Of a DNA stretch of 64,000 nucleotides, positions 7,218 through 15,747 are shown piece by piece (the first letter of the stretch is position 1; every line of letters starts with the position of its first letter). This DNA comes from an uncultured Eubacteriales bacterium (GTDB lineage: Bacteria; Bacillota; Clostridia; Oscillospirales; CAG-272). The position numbers and the translations under genes are program-made. The stretch lies in NCBI GenBank assembly GCA_934796165.1, contig CAKVOU010000002.1:124001-188000 (forward strand). The letters are read 5' to 3'. Below the pieces are notes generated by a model. It worked only from the letters and a program-made list of their open reading frames with translations, was not told the DNA's origin and ran no database searches.

Positions 7218-8804
7218 TTATTTGTTCGTACACACACCGTCTGAGGTAAACTCATACGTCACACCGTCAATGGTGCAGCTGGTGACACACATATATCCGG
7301 AGCCGTTCGGGGACCCGATCGGATAGAAGTAATACCACTTGCCGTCGATCTTCTGCCAGCCCGTCTGTATCACGCCGTTGACGCAGTATCTCGTCGTTGC
7401 ATTCATCTTGTAAACATACTGCGCGATATTGGAGTTCTTTTGGTTCGCGTAGTCGCAGTTGATGAAGCCGGTATAGAGGATCTGACCGTTCTCTGCGTAA
7501 TCGTATCCGATTCCGCCGATCGTGCCGCTTGTTTTTAACGCATAAGGAGTCTGAGAGGTCGAGGCATAGAAGTAATAGAGCTTGTTGCCGATGTAGAGCC
7601 ACTGCTGTGCCGCGCGCCCGAACACGCCGTTGCTGCCGCGGAAGTAGTAGGTGTTTCCTTCGATTGTAAACCAGCCGTACTGCATCACACCGTCGATATA
7701 ATAATACATTTCACCGAGGTGATGCTGGATTCCGTTCAGCGGCTTCACCGTGTGATCCTCGTTGAAATCGCGCTGATATCCGCCGAGCGTATAGGTAGCA
7801 TCCGTCACCATGAACCCGGTAGAGTACAGGAAGTAATACAGGTTGTTCGGCTTTGTGGAATACTGCTCGGAGATGCCGTCAGAGCTGACAACCGGACCGG
7901 AACCGTCGGTATGCCGCCAGCCGGTCACCTGATACCCGTTTTCATAGCAGATCGTGCCGCCGGGGACTTCACGGAAGCCGTTCGCCAGCACCAGTCCCTT
8001 GGTATCATCCCAGAAATACTGTTTCCCGCCGATCTTTTTGTCAAAATTGAAGCAAATGCCGGAAACGATCGAAGCATAATAGGTCCTTCCCTCTACCTGG
8101 AACCAACCGGTCCTGATTTCGCCGTTTTCGTAGTAATACAGGTTGCCGTCCGTCGTCACAAAACCGGAAGCAGGCGGTTCCTCTCCGCCGCTCCGCAGAG
8201 TCAGAGCAAATCCGTCGGCACAGGAAAGGAAAACTTCGGTGCCGAGCTGCGTGCTTTCCGGCAGAGACGCGGTGCCGAGCATGGAGCAGTAAGAAAACGC
8301 ATAGTTGCCGACCGATTGCACCTTGTCCGGCAGAACGATATCGGTAAGAGAGGAGCAGAAAGCAAACGCATACGGCATAATCGTCTGAAGCCCGTTGCCA
8401 AAATCAACGGTCGTCATTTCCAAGCAACCGAAAAACGCGTTCTCGCCAATCGAAAGAACAGAATCGGGAATCCGGACGGACACAAGCGATTCACAGCCGT
8501 CAAACGCGTGCGCGCCAATGGAGGTTACGGAGGGAGCAATGACCACGGAGGTCAGGTTATAACATTCGGCAAAAGCATATGCGCCGACAGAGGTCACACC
8601 GTTCTCAATGACAACAGAGGTGATCGCTTCCGCACCTTCAGGACCGGCTGCGGCATCCGGCATTTCTCCGCTTCCGCTGACCGTCATCACTCCGTCGGAT
8701 ACAACGACAGAAACCTCTGCCGATACGCTGACCGTCAGAAGAAAAGCACACGCTATCAGGATTACCAAAGGCAATCCGAACGAGAAAAGCTTGGAATGCT
8801 TCAT
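7218..8804 (-). CDS. Secreted BspA-type leucine-rich-repeat protein with a cell-wall-binding repeat module
   Basis: This 528-residue protein has a signal peptide (hydrophobic residues ~10-28, ending VSVSA). Residues ~60-200 hold about five BspA-like LRR units of the form SIGEYAFxxCxxLTxVxxP. Residues ~210-528 hold tyrosine- and tryptophan-rich units (GNLYYYENGEIRTGW, YYF, GWxxxDGKWYYF) like glucan- or choline-binding cell-wall repeats. The same ~320-residue module is N-terminal in the large protein at 21087-25412. It probably sits on the cell wall and makes adhesive or recognition contacts. ATG 8804 has GGAGGA upstream, and a good promoter precedes it at 8848-8876. Confidence 0.85.
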   Translation of the reverse strand: MKHSKLFSFGLPLVILIACAFLLTVSVSAEVSVVVSDGVMTVSGSGEMPDAAAGPEGAEAITSVVIENGVTSVGAYAFAECYNLTSVVIAPSVTSIGAHAFDGCESLVSVRIPDSVLSIGENAFFGCLEMTTVDFGNGLQTIMPYAFAFCSSLTDIVLPDKVQSVGNYAFSYCSMLGTASLPESTQLGTEVFLSCADGFALTLRSGGEEPPASGFVTTDGNLYYYENGEIRTGWFQVEGRTYYASIVSGICFNFDKKIGGKQYFWDDTKGLVLANGFREVPGGTICYENGYQVTGWRHTDGSGPVVSSDGISEQYSTKPNNLYYFLYSTGFMVTDATYTLGGYQRDFNEDHTVKPLNGIQHHLGEMYYYIDGVMQYGWFTIEGNTYYFRGSNGVFGRAAQQWLYIGNKLYYFYASTSQTPYALKTSGTIGGIGYDYAENGQILYTGFINCDYANQKNSNIAQYVYKMNATTRYCVNGVIQTGWQKIDGKWYYFYPIGSPNGSGYMCVTSCTIDGVTYEFTSDGVCTNK

Positions 8805-8847
8805 TTTCAGTCCTCCAATCGTCATAATAATCCATTTTGCTATCTAC

Positions 8848-8876
8848 AGTTTAACACATTTTTGCAAAATAGTCAA
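8848..8876 (-). promoter_or_regulatory. sigma-A-type promoter for the BspA-LRR protein
   Basis: TTGACT, 17 bp, TAAACT on the minus strand. Its -35 box directly abuts the stem-loop of the upstream gene's presumed terminator (8877-8889). Confidence 0.75.
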
Positions 8877-8889
8877 CCCCGGGTCGGGG
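8877..8889 (-). terminator. Short GC stem-loop after the VanZ-like gene
   Basis: CCCCG and CGGGG flank a three-base loop, 13 bases after the VanZ-like stop codon. It is followed on the minus strand by TTGACTATTTT, so any U-tract is weak and shared with the next promoter. Confidence 0.45.
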
Positions 8890-8902
8890 ATTCTGCACAA
8901 TT

Positions 8903-9490
8903 CTACGCAGAATCAGACGGACGCGAAGATTTTTTTGCCATCCGGTGCCGGATCCCGGAGAAGATGAATCCGAACAGCACCGCCAAAACGCTGCCGAAGA
9001 GCGCCCCGGCAGAGTCCACCAGAACGTCCGACAAATCCGCGACACGACCGTCCACAAAGAGCTGATGGATCTCGTCGCTCACGGCGTACAGCACACAAAA
9101 GGCAAACGAAAGCAGATACCGTTTCGTATGTCCGGAAAACACCGGGCAAAAATCCGTTTCATAGGTCAGAAGCAACAAAATACACAAGAATCCGAGCAAT
9201 GCATACTCCGCAAAATGCGCGGCACTGCGGACCCACGCGTGCATCCCGGCAAGCACCTCCGCCTGCTCCTCAGGGGACAGATCCGGAAAATCCCTCAGCG
9301 TGATTCTGGCAATCACCTCCGTGACAGCCATGCTTTCCCCGCCCGATTCCTCGGCGGTCGCCGCGGAATTGAGAAAAATAAACACGCAGACAAGCACCAC
9401 CGCCGCAAGGAGTATTCCGCGAGCCACCAGAACCGGCAGAGTCCCCCGGGTCAGTCTTTCTGTCAGCGCGGTCAAGCGATTCTTCTGCAC
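8903..9490 (-). CDS. VanZ-like membrane protein
   Basis: This 195-residue protein has four predicted membrane segments: residues ~22-42, then AHFAEYALLGFL, LLSFAFCVLYAVSDEIHQLF, and SAGALFGSVLAVLFGFIF. The conserved SDEIHQ...GR..D..D pattern defines the VanZ-like family, named after the teicoplanin-resistance accessory protein; most members have unknown roles. I start at GTG 9490 because GGGAGG lies just upstream, whereas upstream in-frame TTG/ATG codons lack a ribosome site and overlap the promoter at 9557-9585. The ~60-residue loop between TM1 and TM2 is Glu-rich and extracytoplasmic. Drug resistance should not be inferred. Confidence 0.85.
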   Translation of the reverse strand: MQKNRLTALTERLTRGTLPVLVARGILLAAVVLVCVFIFLNSAATAEESGGESMAVTEVIARITLRDFPDLSPEEQAEVLAGMHAWVRSAAHFAEYALLGFLCILLLLTYETDFCPVFSGHTKRYLLSFAFCVLYAVSDEIHQLFVDGRVADLSDVLVDSAGALFGSVLAVLFGFIFSGIRHRMAKKSSRPSDSA

Positions 9491-9556
9491 GTCGTCGCCT
9501 CCCTTCTTCCTCAATATCGTCCGATCGTTGCGACACAGCCGCCGCAATGTAATATC

Positions 9557-9585
9557 ATTGTAGCATATTTCCGTAAATCTGTCCA
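9557..9585 (-). promoter_or_regulatory. sigma-A-type promoter for the VanZ-like gene
   Basis: TGGACA, 17 bp, TACAAT on the minus strand, about 65 bases before GTG 9490. Confidence 0.7.
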
Positions 9586-9595
9586 TTCCCGGATC

Positions 9596-9637
9596 AAAAA
9601 TGCCGCAGATACACAGAAAAAGGGTGTACCTGCGGCA
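9596..9637 (-). terminator. Rho-independent terminator after the DUF1508-like gene
   Basis: TGCCGCAGATACAC (9601-9614) pairs, with G-U wobbles, with GTGTACCTGCGGCA (9624-9637), followed by five T residues on the minus strand. Confidence 0.8.
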
Positions 9638-9650
9638 ATTGTATTCCTGT

Positions 9651-10799
9651 TCAGTCGTTCCGAGAACCCGACTGTGTGACCACTTCAATGATGTTCTTGA
9701 ACGGACGGACGATCCGCTCCTCGGGAAGATGAATATTCGGCACCGTCACGGCAACCATGCGGTCGTTGGTCTGCGTCGGCACCAGCACAATGTCGCCGAC
9801 CCGGAACTGATGCCCGGCAGGACCATAGAAATACACGCGGTCGCGTTCGGGGAACACGATACCGACGGCTTCCACACCGCCCGCAACATCCTCGAAGGTT
9901 TCCGTCGGATGCGCGGTAATCTCCGCCATCTTACGCTCCGCTTCCTCCCGGACAACGGCAATTTCTTTTTCCAGCGTTTCGCGCGCGTTGTCGATAAACA
10001 GCTTTTCATAGAAATCATCCGGAGAAAACACGTCCGCCTCCCCGAGCTGCTCGACCACCTTGCGCGTCGTGGCATTCTTCTGCACGCTCTGGGAGCCGCG
10101 GCGGCAGCTGTCCTTGGTCTTGTAGCCCTGTGAACCGATCAGGATGTTCCCGTCCTCATCCTTGAGGCGGAAAATGAACTCCTGCCCTTCACCGCGGTAC
10201 ATCTCATAATGCTTTCCCTTCAGACGTTCGGTATCAAGGCGGGTCGCGTCGTCCAGCGGTGCACCGTCGGAGGTCTTGCGGAACACGTCGATCGCGCTCC
10301 GGCATTCTTCCGGCGTGGGGTATCTGCGGGAAACGCAGATCTCCTCGTGATTTGCCGCGTGCAGATTGAAAATGTACGCCCCGTCCGAGGTTTTACGGAT
10401 GACATAGTACCCCGTCGGCGGCTCCGGCTTTGCGGGCGCCGGCTTTGCTTCCGGGACGGGCTGTTTTGCCAGTCTGTCGCGGAGGAAAATTTCAAAGAGC
10501 AGATAAACCGCCATGGAAACGCACAAAGCAAGGAAGGTCCAGGTATGCAGATTCCGTTCCCAGACAGCGAGATCGAACACAGCGGCAACCGCACAGCCGA
10601 CGACTCCGATGCCTGCAACGATCCTGCCGAGCGGCATCCGGTGGGTAAAGGCATAAATGAGACAGATCGCGCCGGCGATCAACACGAGCGGCGTTACCTG
10701 CGGGTCATTGCCGAGCAAAAGCCCGATGAGTCCGAAAACCAGGCAGGCGCCTCCAAGGATCAATGCAATCAGGCTGAAGCTGAATTTACGCTCTTTCAT
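9651..10799 (-). CDS. Membrane protein with two DUF1508/YegP-like units
   Basis: This 382-residue protein has four hydrophobic segments in the first ~115 residues, then a Pro/Ala-rich linker. Two consecutive beta-rich units follow: YYVIRKTSDGAYIFNLHAAN and, after a spacer, the FIFRLKDEDGNILIGSQGY region with KDSCRRGSQSVQKNA. These match the small YegP/DUF1508 fold, which normally occurs as free tandem domains of unknown role. The C-terminal ~130 residues (DRVYFYGPAGHQFRVGDIVL, VTVPNIHLPEERIVRPFKNI) form a further beta-rich domain, apparently cytosolic, that I cannot name. ATG 10799 has GGAGGA upstream, and a strong promoter lies at 10835-10863. Confidence 0.75.
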   Translation of the reverse strand: MKERKFSFSLIALILGGACLVFGLIGLLLGNDPQVTPLVLIAGAICLIYAFTHRMPLGRIVAGIGVVGCAVAAVFDLAVWERNLHTWTFLALCVSMAVYLLFEIFLRDRLAKQPVPEAKPAPAKPEPPTGYYVIRKTSDGAYIFNLHAANHEEICVSRRYPTPEECRSAIDVFRKTSDGAPLDDATRLDTERLKGKHYEMYRGEGQEFIFRLKDEDGNILIGSQGYKTKDSCRRGSQSVQKNATTRKVVEQLGEADVFSPDDFYEKLFIDNARETLEKEIAVVREEAERKMAEITAHPTETFEDVAGGVEAVGIVFPERDRVYFYGPAGHQFRVGDIVLVPTQTNDRMVAVTVPNIHLPEERIVRPFKNIIEVVTQSGSRND

Positions 10800-10834
10800 G
10801 ATAAATTCCTCCATCCGAAATACCGATTCATTTT

Positions 10835-10863
10835 ATTGTAACACACAATTCATGTACTGTCAA
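10835..10863 (-). promoter_or_regulatory. sigma-A promoter for the DUF1508-like membrane protein
   Basis: TTGACA, 17 bp, TACAAT on the minus strand, about 28 bases from a likely start site to ATG 10799. Confidence 0.85.
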
Positions 10864-10871
10864 GAAATCTT

Positions 10872-10901
10872 CCGGATTTTCGGCAGATTCCGGAAAATCG
10901 G
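10872..10901 (-). terminator. Possible terminator of the housekeeping operon
   Basis: CCGGATTTTC and GAAAATCGG form a stem with one bulge, 24 bases after the rluD-family stop codon. The following bases (AAGATTTCTT on the minus strand) are only partly T-rich. Confidence 0.45.
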
Positions 10902-10925
10902 ACCGGTTTCCGCAGAAGTGTCACA

Positions 10926-11942
10926 TCACGTAGCGGTCTTCCGGAGAATTTCGAGAAGTGCCTGCATATCCGCAGGAAGCGGGCAGGTAAAATGCACCTC
11001 TTCTCCCGTGCGCGGATGCCGGAACCGAAGCTCCCCCGCGTGCAGGCACTGCCCGTGAATGAGGGCTTTGTGGCGGGCGCCGAACGCAGTCCGGTCACCC
11101 CCGTAGAGCGGGTCACCGAGGAGCGGGTGACCGACGGACGACAGGTGTACCCGGATCTGGTGTGTCCGCCCCGTCTCCAGCTCACACCGGATAAAAGAAA
11201 AACCATCGAACCGTTCCGTCACCGTCACGTGGGTCACCGCGTCGCGCACGCGGACACCGTCGCGCACCCCCGCGCGGTATACCGCCATTTTCTTGCGGTC
11301 GGTCGGATTTCTGCCGATCGGCAGATCGACCGTGAAGCTGTCCTCTTTGAAGTTCCCCACCGCGATGGCGTAGTACACGCGGCTGACCGTGTGGGTCTTC
11401 AGCTGCCCCGACAGCGCGATGTGCGCCGCATCGTTCTTGGCGCAGACGAGCAGCCCCGAGGTATCCTTATCGATGCGGTGCACGATTCCCGGGCGGATCA
11501 CTCCGCCGACGCCGGAAAGCGATGCGCCGCAATGATACAGAAGCGCGTTGACCAGCGTTCCCGACGGATTCCCCGCCGCGGGATGCACCACCATGCCGGA
11601 CGGCTTGTTGATGACGATGACGTCCTCGTCCTCGTACACAATGTCAAGCGGAATATTCTCGGGAACCGCCTCGGACGGTGCGGGATCAGGGCGGAACACC
11701 TCCACCGTATCCCCTTCCCGGACAGCGTAACGTTTGGCGACCGGCACGCCGCCGACAAGCACACAGCCGTCCTCGATCCACCTTGCGGCGGCGGAACGCG
11801 AAACGCCGAGCGACGAGGCAAGAAAGGTGTCGATGCGCCCCCCCGCCGCCGCGCCGTCAACCGTTACAAGATCGGTGGCTTCTTCCGCGTCGGTATCGGA
11901 AAGCGGCAGCTCCGGCATTCCGGGATACTCGTTATCCTTCAT
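10926..11942 (-). CDS. RluD-family 23S rRNA pseudouridine synthase
   Basis: This 338-residue protein has an S4 RNA-binding domain at residues ~28-85 (GGRIDTFLASSLGVSRSAAA). The catalytic domain follows, with the signature HRIDKDTSGLLV in which D158 is the expected nucleophile, and the ETGRTHQIRVHL and GDPLYGG motifs. The family converts uridines to pseudouridine in 23S rRNA, usually in helix 69. Its ATG overlaps the lspA stop codon as ATGA (11939-11942), which indicates translational coupling. Next to lspA this matches the Bacillus ylyB position. An acidic ~25-residue N-terminal extension precedes the S4 domain. Confidence 0.93.
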   Translation of the reverse strand: MKDNEYPGMPELPLSDTDAEEATDLVTVDGAAAGGRIDTFLASSLGVSRSAAARWIEDGCVLVGGVPVAKRYAVREGDTVEVFRPDPAPSEAVPENIPLDIVYEDEDVIVINKPSGMVVHPAAGNPSGTLVNALLYHCGASLSGVGGVIRPGIVHRIDKDTSGLLVCAKNDAAHIALSGQLKTHTVSRVYYAIAVGNFKEDSFTVDLPIGRNPTDRKKMAVYRAGVRDGVRVRDAVTHVTVTERFDGFSFIRCELETGRTHQIRVHLSSVGHPLLGDPLYGGDRTAFGARHKALIHGQCLHAGELRFRHPRTGEEVHFTCPLPADMQALLEILRKTAT

Positions 11943-12712
11943 GTGTGGTCCGGCTTGCCCGCGCCGGTGGCATTGTCCGCGGAATCCGAAGCGTTTGCGT
12001 CAGCATTTCCGGGAACGTCCGCAGCGTTCGTGTCGTGCGCGTTATCCGCGCAGGTTGCATTGTCCGCATTGGTGGCATTGTCCGCGGAATCCGTGCCGCC
12101 GTTTCCGGTTTTATCCTCATCCGGAGAACCCGCACCGCTCTGTTCCGCGGAATCCGTGGATTCCCCGCGCCCATCGGACGCGGCGGAAGCAGGGGCGGCA
12201 GAGACTTCCCCGGCGGCTTGCTTCACCTTTTCTTTTTTATATTCCCGCACCGTATCCACGATCAGGAAGATCATCAGAAGCGCGGTGCCGATCGTCACGA
12301 AAATATCCGCGACATTGTAAATATATTTCCAAACCTTCGGAAATGCGCAGAAATCAATGAAGTCAACGACCCTGCCGTCCGCGTGGAAAATGCGGTCGAT
12401 CATGTTTCCGAGTCCGCCGCCGAGGATCATGCCGAGCGATACACAAAGCAGGCGATTCCGGGGGCGGGCTTTCCAGAAATAGACGACGATCGCCGCGACC
12501 ACAAGGAGCGACAGTACCACGAACACCCAGCGGTTTTCGTTGAACAGTCCCATCATGCCGTTTCCGTTGCGGACGTAGGTAAAGCGGTAGACACCGGGGA
12601 TCACGTCAATGGAGGTTCCCTCCGGGGAGAGAAACTTCACAACAAGAAATTTGGTCACCTGGTCGGACACGACCGCGAACACTGCGATCAGGGCAACAAT
12701 CAGATATAACAT
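11939..12712 (-). CDS. lspA: Lipoprotein signal peptidase II with a long low-complexity C-terminal tail
   Basis: This 257-residue protein is well above the family's usual ~150-170. Residues 1-160 are a normal LspA with four membrane segments, GNMIDRI, VVDFIDF (D117) and NVADIF (D136), the two aspartates being the expected catalytic pair. LspA cleaves prolipoprotein signal peptides after lipidation, which suits the many lipobox proteins encoded at 25-63 kb. Residues ~165-257 are an Ala/Asp/Asn/Ser-rich cytoplasmic tail with repeated NADNAT/CADNA-like units. AAAGGAG precedes ATG 12712. The gene lies between ileS and the rluD-family gene. Confidence 0.95.
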   Translation of the reverse strand: MLYLIVALIAVFAVVSDQVTKFLVVKFLSPEGTSIDVIPGVYRFTYVRNGNGMMGLFNENRWVFVVLSLLVVAAIVVYFWKARPRNRLLCVSLGMILGGGLGNMIDRIFHADGRVVDFIDFCAFPKVWKYIYNVADIFVTIGTALLMIFLIVDTVREYKKEKVKQAAGEVSAAPASAASDGRGESTDSAEQSGAGSPDEDKTGNGGTDSADNATNADNATCADNAHDTNAADVPGNADANASDSADNATGAGKPDHT

Positions 12713-12747
12713 AAATTCTCCTTTATTCCGGGGAAATCAAGCGGAAA

Positions 12748-12766
12748 GGGGGAGCCGAGGCTCCCC
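12748..12766 (-). terminator. Stem-loop between ileS and lspA
   Basis: GGGGGAGCC and GGCTCCCCC flank two bases, followed by TTT on the minus strand. With such a weak T-tract it may be a partial terminator or an RNA-stability element tuning lspA and rluD below ileS. Confidence 0.5.
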
Positions 12767-12776
12767 CGAAAGGCGT

Positions 12777-15569
12777 TCAGCCTTCAATGATTCTCTTGCA
12801 GCGCGCGCAGATATGACCTTCTCCGTCGGATACCGTGTCGGTTGTAAAGGTCCAGCAGCGGTCGCAACGGATGCCGTCGGCATTCTCCACCAGTACGGCA
12901 ATGCCGGAAACCGTTTCGCGGAACGCGTCGGCGGGAGCTTCTCCCTTGACCACCTTCGCGCCGGAAACGATGAACACGGTGGAAAGCTCCTCTTCGAGGT
13001 CTTCAAGTGCGTGATACTTGTCGTCGTCGGTCGTATACACCGTCACCTTTGCGTCAAGCGACTTGCCGATCTTCTTGTCGTTGCGGGCAAGCTCCAGCGC
13101 CTTCATGACGTCGTCGCGGAGCGAGAACAGATGATCCCACTTGGCGGTGACATCGGCGAACGTGAGCGCCTCGTCAAACGCGGGCATATCGTTGAGGAAT
13201 ACGCTCTCGCGGCGATCGCACGCTTTGTGCGGCATTGCCTGCCAGATCTCCTCGGCGGTGAACGCAATCAGGGGAGCAAGCAGACGGACCATGCCGTCCA
13301 GCACCGTGAACATGGCGGTCTGAGCGCTTCTTCTCGCCTCTCCGTCCTTCTTTTCAACGTACAGGCGATCCTTGGTGATGTCGATATACAGCTTGGACAG
13401 ATCGACCGTGCAGAAGTTCACGAGGTTGTGGTAGACCACGTGGAACTCATAGCGGTCATACGCTTCTCTTGCCTCGCGCGTCAGATCGTTGAAGCGGGAG
13501 AGGACCCACTTGTCGATCTCATGCAGACGATCGAGCGGCACGCAGTCGGTATCGGGATTGAAGTCCGCAAGGTCCGCCATGATGATGCGGGCGGTGTTGC
13601 GGATTTTACGGTAGGTCTCGGAAAGCTGGCGGAAGATGTTGTCCGACACGCGGACATCCACGCGGTAATCCGAGGACGCGACCCAGAGTCGCACCAGATC
13701 GGCGCCGTACTTCTTGACCATGTCGTCGGGGTTGATGACGTTGCCGAGCGACTTGTGCATGGCCCGACCTTCGCCGTCCACCGTCCAGCCGTGGGTCAGA
13801 ACCGCACGGTAAGGCGCGCCCTCGCCCTTCGCACCGACCGCAGTCAGAAGCGAGGACTGGAACCATCCGCGGTACTGATCGGCACCCTCCAGATACAGAT
13901 CGGCGGGCCACTTCAGCCCTTCTCTCTCTTCGAGGACCGCGAAATGCGAGGAACCGGAGTCGAACCAGCCGTCCAGTGTGTTCGCTTCCTTGGTAAAGGT
14001 CTTACCGCCGCAGAACGGGCAGGCAAATCCGTCGGGAAGCAGGTCCTTCGCGTCGGACTCAAACCAGCAGTTGGAACCCTTTTCTGCGAACAGCTTCGAG
14101 ATATGATCGATGGTCTCTTCAGTGCAGACCGGCTTGCCGCAGTCCGCGCAGTAGAATACGGGGATCGGAAGTCCCCAGTGACGCTGACGGGAAATGCACC
14201 AGTCGGCTCTCTCGCGGATCATCTGCTTCATGCGGTCTCCGCCCCATTCGGGCATCCAGGTCACATTCTCGCAGGCGCGGCACGCTTCCTCCTTGAATGC
14301 GTCCACCGAGCAGAACCACTGCGGCGTTGCGCGGAAGATGATCGGGCTCTTGCATCGCCAGCAGTGCGGGTATTCGTGTTCGATCTCCTCGGACGCGAAC
14401 AGCGCTCCGCTCTCAGTCATATCGGCAAGGATTGCCGCGTTGGAATCCGCGTAGTACATTCCCGCGAATTTGCCGGCATCCGATGTCTGATACCCGCGGT
14501 CGTCCACGGGAACGATAATGTCAATGTTGTATCTTCTGCAGGTCTGGTAGTCGTCCGCACCGAAACCGGGCGCGGTATGGACACAGCCGGTACCGGAATC
14601 CATGGTGACATAATCCGCATTGACCACGATGCTCTCACGGTCAAGGAAGGGATGCTGCGCCTTCATGAATTCAAATTCCTTACCGGTCATGGTCTTCACG
14701 ACCTCGTAGGAATCGATGCCGCCCATCTGCATGGTCTTTGCCAGCAATGCGTCGGCAACGATGTAATTCTCGCCGTTCGACGCGTGTGCGACGACATATT
14801 CCTCATCGGGGTTGAGCGCAATGGCAAGGTTGCCGGGGAGGGTCCAGGTCGTGGTCGTCCAGATGATGAAATAGGTCTTGGAGAGATCCATCCCGCCGAG
14901 CTTACCCGCGTCATCCTTCACGCGGAACTTGACGTAAATGGAGGTACACTTATCGGTCTGATATTCGATCTCCGCTTCGGCAAGCGCGGTCTCGTCCTTC
15001 GGGCACCAGTACACGGGCTTGAGTCCCTTGTAGATGTATCCCTTCTTGAACATTTTGCCGAACACGCGGACTTCCTTTGCCTCAAACTTCGGGTCCATGG
15101 TGAGATAGGGATGTTCCCAGTCGCCGGTCACGCCGAGACGGATGAACTGTCCCTTCTGGATGTTCACGAAGTTTTCCGCGAATTCGTGGCACTTGGTGCG
15201 GAATTCCGGAATGGACATTTTCTTTCTGTCCAGCTTGGACTGCTTGATGATTGCGGATTCAATGGGCATACCGTGGTTGTCCCAGCCGGGAACATACGCC
15301 ACGCGGTAGCCGGTCATCGCCTTGGACTTGTTGATGAAATCCTTTAAGATCTTGTTCATCGCCGTGCCCATGTGGATGTTGCCGTTGGAAAAGGGAGGGC
15401 CGTCGTGAAGGAGGAACTGCGGCTTCTCCGCCGCGCTTTCCTGCATCAGGCGGTACAGCCCGATGGAATCCCAGTATTTCAGCGTTTCGGGTTCTCTCCC
15501 CGGAAGGTTCGCCCGCATCGGGAAGTCGGTGCTCGGCAGATTCAGGGTACCCGTATAATCTTTTGCCAT
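12777..15569 (-). CDS. ileS: Isoleucyl-tRNA synthetase
   Basis: This 930-residue class I aminoacyl-tRNA synthetase charges tRNA-Ile. The HIGH-type motif is GNIHMGTAMNK (H66-T69), and the KMSKS-type loop reads GRAMHKSLGN near residue 600. The CP1 editing domain lies between them. The C-terminus carries a zinc ribbon with CDRCW and CARC. AAAGGAGA precedes ATG 15569. In the 178-base gap upstream I looked for a T-box leader and found no GGGTGGNACCGCG-type element, so the gene seems expressed from the shared operon. The order after ylmH and before lspA is typical of Bacillota. Confidence 0.98.
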   Translation of the reverse strand: MAKDYTGTLNLPSTDFPMRANLPGREPETLKYWDSIGLYRLMQESAAEKPQFLLHDGPPFSNGNIHMGTAMNKILKDFINKSKAMTGYRVAYVPGWDNHGMPIESAIIKQSKLDRKKMSIPEFRTKCHEFAENFVNIQKGQFIRLGVTGDWEHPYLTMDPKFEAKEVRVFGKMFKKGYIYKGLKPVYWCPKDETALAEAEIEYQTDKCTSIYVKFRVKDDAGKLGGMDLSKTYFIIWTTTTWTLPGNLAIALNPDEEYVVAHASNGENYIVADALLAKTMQMGGIDSYEVVKTMTGKEFEFMKAQHPFLDRESIVVNADYVTMDSGTGCVHTAPGFGADDYQTCRRYNIDIIVPVDDRGYQTSDAGKFAGMYYADSNAAILADMTESGALFASEEIEHEYPHCWRCKSPIIFRATPQWFCSVDAFKEEACRACENVTWMPEWGGDRMKQMIRERADWCISRQRHWGLPIPVFYCADCGKPVCTEETIDHISKLFAEKGSNCWFESDAKDLLPDGFACPFCGGKTFTKEANTLDGWFDSGSSHFAVLEEREGLKWPADLYLEGADQYRGWFQSSLLTAVGAKGEGAPYRAVLTHGWTVDGEGRAMHKSLGNVINPDDMVKKYGADLVRLWVASSDYRVDVRVSDNIFRQLSETYRKIRNTARIIMADLADFNPDTDCVPLDRLHEIDKWVLSRFNDLTREAREAYDRYEFHVVYHNLVNFCTVDLSKLYIDITKDRLYVEKKDGEARRSAQTAMFTVLDGMVRLLAPLIAFTAEEIWQAMPHKACDRRESVFLNDMPAFDEALTFADVTAKWDHLFSLRDDVMKALELARNDKKIGKSLDAKVTVYTTDDDKYHALEDLEEELSTVFIVSGAKVVKGEAPADAFRETVSGIAVLVENADGIRCDRCWTFTTDTVSDGEGHICARCKRIIEG

Positions 15570-15747
15570 GGTTTTATGTCTCCTTTGGTCATATCACTGT
15601 TCAATCGCGGAACCGCAATCTGCGGGAATCTATCCGGAAACACCGCTTCCGCCCGCGGCTCTCCGTTCCATATTCAGGCAGTCACACAAGAAAACCGCTT
15701 TGCACACAGCTTCCGCCGCCTAGCCCGTTATTTCTTCGGTAAAATCA

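Noticed and set aside
8903..9490. Glycopeptide resistance call for the VanZ-like gene
   Set aside because: No other van genes are present, and most VanZ-like proteins have no resistance role.
12609..15347. Plus-strand open frame of 912 codons
   Set aside because: It is antisense to ileS, a certain gene, and shows no motif of its own.
15570..15747. Possible T-box leader before ileS
   Set aside because: No GGGTGGNACCGCG-type antiterminator motif or T-tailed terminator is present; the short GCGGTTCCGCG text is a simple palindrome.
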